From Prochlorococcus sp. AG-355-I04 (GTDB lineage Bacteria > Cyanobacteriota > Cyanobacteriia > PCC-6307 > Cyanobiaceae), in NCBI GenBank assembly GCA_003280915.1, contig QCDL01000009.1:1-48456 (forward strand): a stretch of DNA of 48,456 nt, in the 5' to 3' direction. The notes under the pieces are model-generated. The model was not told the origin of the DNA. It was given only the letters and a program-made list of their open reading frames with translations, and made no database searches. The translations under genes and the position numbers were made by a program. Shown here one piece after another: positions 43,470-48,456 of this stretch. The first letter of the stretch is position 1; each line of letters opens with the position of its first letter.

Positions 43470-45359
43470 TTAAACTTTTTTCCATTCAGGCACTAATTTA
43501 GAGAGCATATTTAATGACTTTTCCTTATCATTTTCGTCTAAATACTTTTTCAAGATTTCTAAGTTTTTCGATAGATCAGAGTAAGGAATTGAGTTTTCGA
43601 TTCCTTTAAAAATATATGGATGTGAAGTTGATCTTGCTTCGGCATTTATTAAAAGTTCTTCAAAAAGTTTTTCTCCTGGCCTTAAACCTGTCTCTATAAT
43701 TTCAATATCACCTTGAGGATTTTCTTGATTTTTAAGAGTTAAACCACTTAGTTTTATCATTTGTTCTGCTAATGAAGATATTTTTGTAGGCTCTCCCATA
43801 TCCAGTAAAAAAACATCACCACCTTCTGCCATTGAGGCCGAATTTAAAACTAATTGAACTGCTTCAGTTATAGTCATAAAATATCTCACGATGTCTTTAT
43901 GAGTTAGCGTGATTGGACCTCCATTGGCAATTTGTTTTTTAAAAAGAGGAACCACAGAACCTGAAGAAGCTAAAACATTTCCAAATCTTACCATTGAAAA
44001 TAATTTGATCACATAATTAGGGTCTTTAATTTTTTTTTCATCCTCTTGTTCCGAATATCCCTGTATTATCATTTCAGCTAATCTTTTAGATGCACCCATA
44101 ATATTTTCTGGTCTTACTGCTTTATCAGTGGAGATTAATATAACTTGTTCTAAATTAGAGGATATTGCTGCATCGCAAACTGCTTTGGTAGCGAAAACAT
44201 TATTTTTTATACCCGAAATAGGATTATTCTCTACAATTGGAACATGCTTGTAGGCTGCCGCGTGAAATAATAATTTTACATCATATTTCTTTAATATATT
44301 CTTTAAGAATAAGTCATCCAAAACTGATCCTAATGCAGTAATGACTTTTGTACCAGGAGGGATCTTATTAATCAGATCTTGTTGTGTTTGATAAAGACTA
44401 GGCTCATTATGATCTATTATTACTAAAAATTTTGGATTTAATTTGATAATCTGATTACACAATTCATGTCCTATTGATCCACAACCACCCGTAACACATA
44501 CAGATTTGTTATTTATTATTGGTTTAATTAAATTAAGATCTATTTTTATTGAATCTCTGCCTAATAAGTCTTCAATTGAAATTGGTTCCAAAGAGTCAAT
44601 TTTTGATTTGCCTGAAGTTAAGTCTTCTAAAGAGGGTATTTGCATTATTGAGATATTGTTATTCTGAGCTCTTTTAATTATTGACCTTCTTTTAGACTTG
44701 CTTAAGCTTGGTTTCGCTAATAAAATCTGTTCTATATTTTGTGAAATATTAAGAAACTTGTCTGATTTAATAGGAATATCCCAAATAGTCCTTCCCATAA
44801 GAGCGGGAATATCATCTATAAAGCATAATACTTTATTTCGCCCTGAAACTTTTAATGCAGCAGCTAGTTGAATAGCTGCTGATCCTGATCCATAAATAGC
44901 AACTTTTTTAGTTTTTTCTAATGATGAGTTATCAAAATTTATTAGTAAATCTCTTGCAGCAAATCTAAACAAAGTTGAAAGTAAAGATAATGTAATCCAA
45001 ATAAGTATCCAACTACTTTTTGATGGTCTTGGTAAACCAATTAATTCACTAATTAAAGCAATTAAGATAAGTAAAATTCCATTCCTACTTGCAAGGGCAT
45101 AAAAAGATTTTGCCCCAACATATCTTGTTAAACTTTGATATTGTTTACTAAACAAATAAAAAGGTAATCCTAAAAAAATTAAGGACGGTATTAACCACTT
45201 CCCAATATAAATAATTGGATAAGCTGATTCATTTTGGAGTATAAAAAAAACAATTAAAACAGAAGATATCATTAATATTGCATCTAGACATATTAAGATA
45301 CTCAGCCTTCCTCTTTTGCCAATAATTTTTGAATGAAGTAATTTCTTGATTCTTTTCAT
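43470..45359 (-). CDS. CapD/PglF/WbpM-type nucleotide-sugar 4,6-dehydratase
   Basis: A 629-residue membrane SDR. About four N-terminal helices and a first Rossmann-like region (AIYGSGSAAIQLA) precede the catalytic domain with VTGGCGSIGHELCNQ, STDKAVRPENIMGASKR and GLRPGEKLFEELL. As in WbpM and PglF, the usual SDR tyrosine is replaced by Met (NIMGASK), a family feature. It forms UDP-4-keto-6-deoxy-HexNAc at the membrane, a precursor of bacillosamine, legionaminic or other aminosugars; the DegT aminotransferase at 38213 is a likely partner. Confidence 0.92.
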   Translation of the reverse strand: MKRIKKLLHSKIIGKRGRLSILICLDAILMISSVLIVFFILQNESAYPIIYIGKWLIPSLIFLGLPFYLFSKQYQSLTRYVGAKSFYALASRNGILLILIALISELIGLPRPSKSSWILIWITLSLLSTLFRFAARDLLINFDNSSLEKTKKVAIYGSGSAAIQLAAALKVSGRNKVLCFIDDIPALMGRTIWDIPIKSDKFLNISQNIEQILLAKPSLSKSKRRSIIKRAQNNNISIMQIPSLEDLTSGKSKIDSLEPISIEDLLGRDSIKIDLNLIKPIINNKSVCVTGGCGSIGHELCNQIIKLNPKFLVIIDHNEPSLYQTQQDLINKIPPGTKVITALGSVLDDLFLKNILKKYDVKLLFHAAAYKHVPIVENNPISGIKNNVFATKAVCDAAISSNLEQVILISTDKAVRPENIMGASKRLAEMIIQGYSEQEDEKKIKDPNYVIKLFSMVRFGNVLASSGSVVPLFKKQIANGGPITLTHKDIVRYFMTITEAVQLVLNSASMAEGGDVFLLDMGEPTKISSLAEQMIKLSGLTLKNQENPQGDIEIIETGLRPGEKLFEELLINAEARSTSHPYIFKGIENSIPYSDLSKNLEILKKYLDENDKEKSLNMLSKLVPEWKKV

Positions 45360-45363
45360 ATAG

Positions 45364-46797
45364 TTAATTATTTAACAATGAAAGAAAATACTTTGTTTTT
45401 CTATAAACTTTTTCAAAAAAGTTATATTCAGATTTTTCTGGATAAAACCCATTTTTAGTCCCAATTTTGTAAGGATATTCTAATTCATCAAGAAGTGAGG
45501 CTATACATGATTTGTATTGCTTATTTTTAAGTTCTGAGGATAAGTTGAGAAAATTTTGCACAACCTCTATATCTAGGAATGGGTATCTCCCTTCTATACC
45601 AAATAGACCTGAAATCATTTCATCTTTTTTAAGATAACTTCTTTGAGTATCTCCATAAAATTTTTTCCAAGGGAAAAATCCTTCTAAATTTTCTGGGAAA
45701 AGACCTCCGAATTGTGAATGTTCATAAATTTTCTTACCATTAAACCCGTAATCAGAAATTATTTCATCAGCTCCGCTTCCCGAAAGAATTACATTCAAAC
45801 CATTTTGCGATATTTCTTTGCATAAACAAGCTAAACCTATCGCTCCGCCATCTTGATGGAGGGATATAGGTTGTTCATTTTTGCCATCTAAATGTTCATA
45901 TTTAATATCGCCAAGTTTATCTTTTATAAAATTAGAAATTTTCTTACTTGCCAATTTAGTTAAAGGTTTAATTTGTGTATGTTTAGTACATGAATAATTT
46001 TTATTGATTTTTATTCTCTTTTTAAGAATATATTTGTCTTCTGAATCTCCAACAGTTATTGTTTCGTAGGGGATATTAAGAATATTCAAAGCACAACAAA
46101 TAGCACCTGAATCATAACCTGAAGAAAGAGGTACGCAAATTTTTGAATTAAAATGTGTTGCTTTTTCTCTTACACTTTGTAAAAAAGATTTTTTCCAGAG
46201 TTCATAGCTATTTATATTTTGTCTAATATCAAGATCATAAATTTCTTGTTTTTCAATTCTGATGTTATCAAATTTTTCATAATTTAATTGTAAAAAAGTA
46301 TTAGGTTCAACCTCAAATTTTTTTTTAATATTAAATATATCTAAAGGAAATTCATAAGACGATATGCAGATAATATTTTCACTAAATCCATAGAATAAAG
46401 GTTTGGTGCCTATTAGATCTGAATATAAGCTTAATGTATTTTTTTTTAAATCCAAACTACAGATTGCGAATTCACCTCGTGATTCCTTTAGAAAGTTAAT
46501 GAGTAAATTCTTCTTAAATTTTTCATATAAGTTTAAAGTATCAGGGTAATTATTAGCAGTGGAATAAATTTCACCATTAAATAATAAGAGATGCCTTAAG
46601 TCTTTAAATAATGGTTGGACAATGCATGAGCCTGAGATGTCTAGTAAATTATGGATAGCATTAATTTTCTTTCCCTTATATTCAAAATTAACAATATTAG
46701 TGTGATTTGGGCCTCTACTTTTTATATAGTTATTAGACTTAATTACTTTCTCTTGACTAGGATCTTGAGCGGATATTGTAAGTAAAAAACTGCACAT
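45364..46797 (-). CDS. Asparagine-synthase-like glutamine amidotransferase
   Basis: A 477-residue protein with the two AsnB domains. The N-terminal Ntn glutaminase starts with Cys2 (MCSF) and has the FNGEIY block; the C-terminal synthetase has the ATP PP-loop PLSSGYDSG and SGSGADE. It is shorter than AsnB (about 550) and lies 4 bp from the CapD-type gene. In O-antigen loci such as that of Pseudomonas, AsnB-like proteins amidate uronic-acid sugars; with a UDP-uronate epimerase in this window that is a reasonable role, but ordinary asparagine synthesis is not excluded. Confidence 0.85.
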   Translation of the reverse strand: MCSFLLTISAQDPSQEKVIKSNNYIKSRGPNHTNIVNFEYKGKKINAIHNLLDISGSCIVQPLFKDLRHLLLFNGEIYSTANNYPDTLNLYEKFKKNLLINFLKESRGEFAICSLDLKKNTLSLYSDLIGTKPLFYGFSENIICISSYEFPLDIFNIKKKFEVEPNTFLQLNYEKFDNIRIEKQEIYDLDIRQNINSYELWKKSFLQSVREKATHFNSKICVPLSSGYDSGAICCALNILNIPYETITVGDSEDKYILKKRIKINKNYSCTKHTQIKPLTKLASKKISNFIKDKLGDIKYEHLDGKNEQPISLHQDGGAIGLACLCKEISQNGLNVILSGSGADEIISDYGFNGKKIYEHSQFGGLFPENLEGFFPWKKFYGDTQRSYLKKDEMISGLFGIEGRYPFLDIEVVQNFLNLSSELKNKQYKSCIASLLDELEYPYKIGTKNGFYPEKSEYNFFEKVYRKTKYFLSLLNN

Positions 46798-46803
46798 CTT
46801 ATA

Positions 46804-48048
46804 TTATTTTTTTGTGATTATCTTTTTTATAATGTTTTTTGGTATTCTAAGTAACCACTCTACAAAGTAAGTATAAAAAATACGATAAGAGGGATATTCA
46901 TTAATATATTTATTATTTTGATTCAAAAGTAAAATCCATTGATTAATAATATAGCTTTGTTTTGAAGAGAAATAGTTTGCAATTGTGTAACTCATATCTT
47001 TTAAGTAATTTCTTTCATCATCTTTCAAATTAATATAAAATTTTATTTTATCTTTTATTTCTTCAGGCTTGTTAATTATCAGAGAATAATTAAAACGCAT
47101 TGCATCATAACATCCATAGTTTGTTGAACTTATAACTGGAATTGCTAAACACATCCATTCTAAAATTGATGCAGGGAAAGCTTCTCCCCTTCCTGCAGGA
47201 TTTACTATTGCTAAATCACACTTTTTCATTAATTTATATCTTTCTTCATCTAATGTTCCATGAAAGAAAACTGTTTTATTTATTTCTCTTTTGAGAAAAT
47301 ACTCAATTTTATTTCCATAATTATAAGTGGTAGGTAATCTTGGATGATTTTCATCAAAACCATATAAGTTACTTCCACCAATAACTTCTAGTCTAGGCTT
47401 AAGGTTTTTAGACAAACAATATTTAACTATTTCAGCCCATTGTTTAGCTAGCTGATCAAATCCTTTGCTGGGAACCAATGCTCCCATATAACCTATTACA
47501 AATCTTTCCCTGAGGTTGTTTTTTTCATTAATCACATTATTAAAAGAGTAAGTTAATTTAGCACTTTTCCTTATTCTCTCAGCAGAAAAAAGATTATCTA
47601 TGTGATGATGCTTCCCCGCAATAAAATAATTTGATATGTATTGCGCTTTTCCTACTGAAACTATCTCTGAATTTAATCTCTTTGCTTTTTTTATTTTGTC
47701 GTAATCAAATGGGTGTCTTATCCAAGTAAGTAACCTTTTTGTGTTTATTTTTAATTTTTTATCTATAAGGATATCTATTATATCACCAGTAATTAAGAAA
47801 GTATCCGTGTAATATTTTTCTAAATTATCAATATTTATAAGCTCCATTCCTTTATAGGAATCACCCTTATTTTCTTTTGTAAGTAAAGAGACTTTAATAT
47901 TGCTTTTTGCAGATCTATATTCTTTGTTAAGTTCAAATGCAAGTCTTAGAGCCGTGTATGTAGTACCACCCATCCCAGGATTGACCTGGCAAGGAGATAT
48001 CATTTTTTCTAATATTTCCGATTGTTCTATATAAATTAGTAGTTTCAT
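46804..48048 (-). CDS. GT4-like glycosyltransferase
   Basis: A 414-residue GT-B protein. MGGTTYTALRLAFEL near the N-terminus is the acceptor-domain glycine loop, YMGALVPSKGFDQL is the donor-domain opening, and GRGEAFPASILEWMCLAIPVI holds the EX7E-like donor-binding site. It ends 6 bp before the amidotransferase gene start and follows the partial gene at 48057 by 8 bp, so all minus-strand genes from 48456 to 43470 are likely one operon. Donor sugar unknown. Confidence 0.88.
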   Translation of the reverse strand: MKLLIYIEQSEILEKMISPCQVNPGMGGTTYTALRLAFELNKEYRSAKSNIKVSLLTKENKGDSYKGMELINIDNLEKYYTDTFLITGDIIDILIDKKLKINTKRLLTWIRHPFDYDKIKKAKRLNSEIVSVGKAQYISNYFIAGKHHHIDNLFSAERIRKSAKLTYSFNNVINEKNNLRERFVIGYMGALVPSKGFDQLAKQWAEIVKYCLSKNLKPRLEVIGGSNLYGFDENHPRLPTTYNYGNKIEYFLKREINKTVFFHGTLDEERYKLMKKCDLAIVNPAGRGEAFPASILEWMCLAIPVISSTNYGCYDAMRFNYSLIINKPEEIKDKIKFYINLKDDERNYLKDMSYTIANYFSSKQSYIINQWILLLNQNNKYINEYPSYRIFYTYFVEWLLRIPKNIIKKIITKK

Positions 48049-48056
48049 TGAATTTC

Positions 48057-48456
48057 TTAAATTTGAATATTTTTAATTTTATTTACTTCATTTATTAAAA
48101 ATTCTACTCTTTTTTTTGATGTATGATTTTGATCTACTATGTATGATGCATTATTTCCAATTCTTCTGATTTTTGAAGGATTAAAAATAAGCTTTAAAAT
48201 TTCTATTATTAAAGAAAATCTATTCTCAAAAAAAATTATACTTTCATTATGATTAAAAATGCATTCAAGTTTTTTTTCTTTTGGTAATCTGTTGGTTATT
48301 ACACAACATCCACAAGCACTTGCCTCAAAAATTCTTCTTGTTATTTCAGACCACCTAGCATATTGGAAGGCTATTTTTGTATTATTATAGAAAATTGTGT
48401 TTTCTTCATCTTTTAAATTTTTATTTTGGAAATTTTTCTGAAATAAAATCTTTAAC
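48057..48456 (-). CDS. Glycosyltransferase C-terminal part, cut by window end
   Basis: On the minus strand a frame is open from the window end to the TAA at 48057-48059, 133 codons. It contains FQYARWSEITRRIFEASACG followed by CCVITNRLP, matching the C-terminal donor-binding half of CgeB-like/GT4-type transferases (Glyco_trans_1_2). NHNESIIFFEN and IGNNASYIVDQNHTSKKRVE close the domain. The N-terminal half lies beyond the window. It ends 8 bp before the next GT4-like gene in the same direction. Confidence 0.75.
   Translation of the reverse strand, partial: LKILFQKNFQNKNLKDEENTIFYNNTKIAFQYARWSEITRRIFEASACGCCVITNRLPKEKKLECIFNHNESIIFFENRFSLIIEILKLIFNPSKIRRIGNNASYIVDQNHTSKKRVEFLINEVNKIKNIQI

Overview
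The window is very AT-rich, tightly packed bacterial chromosome. Almost every gene serves synthesis, activation, assembly or export of a cell-surface glycan. Base composition, gene content, short gene spacing, a cyanobacterial-looking orphan SdhA and a tRNA-flanked island edge best fit a high-light-adapted Prochlorococcus surface-polysaccharide genomic island. No photosynthesis or ribosomal marker is present, so this is an inference; another streamlined marine bacterium such as SAR11 is the main alternative.

Layout. 1-2679 is an island edge: a 5'-cut SGNH hydrolase gene, two decayed tRNA-Ala copies, an FkbM methyltransferase gene, and an intact tRNA-Ala(GGC). Three paired 8-bp repeats with a 12-bp period are interspersed. 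The arrangement looks like successive integrations at one tRNA. 3100-7060 is a four-gene operon: nucleotidyltransferase, APH-fold kinase homologue, sedoheptulose-7-phosphate cyclase of the 2-epi-5-epi-valiolone synthase type, and aldo/keto reductase. It resembles the C7-cyclitol activation steps of validamycin and acarbose biosynthesis and is the most novel-looking system here. 7351-14510 holds a CMP-sialate-synthetase-like gene, two GT9 glycosyltransferase-like genes, an isolated sdhA, a 2-oxoglutarate oxygenase and a WavE-like transferase. 14515-20655 holds an ABC exporter facing a complete ADP-heptose operon (gmhB, hldC, hldD, gmhA, hldA), which ends in a second cytidylyltransferase gene broken by an in-frame stop.

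20658-28864 (minus strand) runs gmd, priming sugar transferase, a NeuB-SAF-TIM-barrel fusion, a GMD-like SDR, a short NeuB, a HAD phosphatase, a small ORF and a third GT9-like gene. 29239-34728 has a DedA/VTT-like membrane protein, a candidate O-antigen polymerase, galE, manC and fcl. 35000-48456 has a UDP-uronate epimerase, a GtrA / GT-C / DPM1-like GT2 set, a small methyltransferase-like protein, a DegT aminotransferase, a PglK/MsbA-like ABC exporter, rmlB, a CapD/PglF-type dehydratase, an asparagine-synthase-like amidotransferase and two GT4-like transferases, the last cut by the window end.

Together the genes could supply GDP-mannose and GDP-fucose, UDP-galactose and UDP-uronates, dTDP- and UDP-4-keto-6-deoxy sugars with amination, CMP-nonulosonates, ADP-heptose, and possibly a nucleotide-activated cyclitol. 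A membrane priming enzyme, glycosyltransferases, a candidate polymerase and ABC flippases would assemble them. Sedoheptulose 7-phosphate, a Calvin-cycle intermediate, is the inferred entry point of two separate branches (GmhA and the cyclase).
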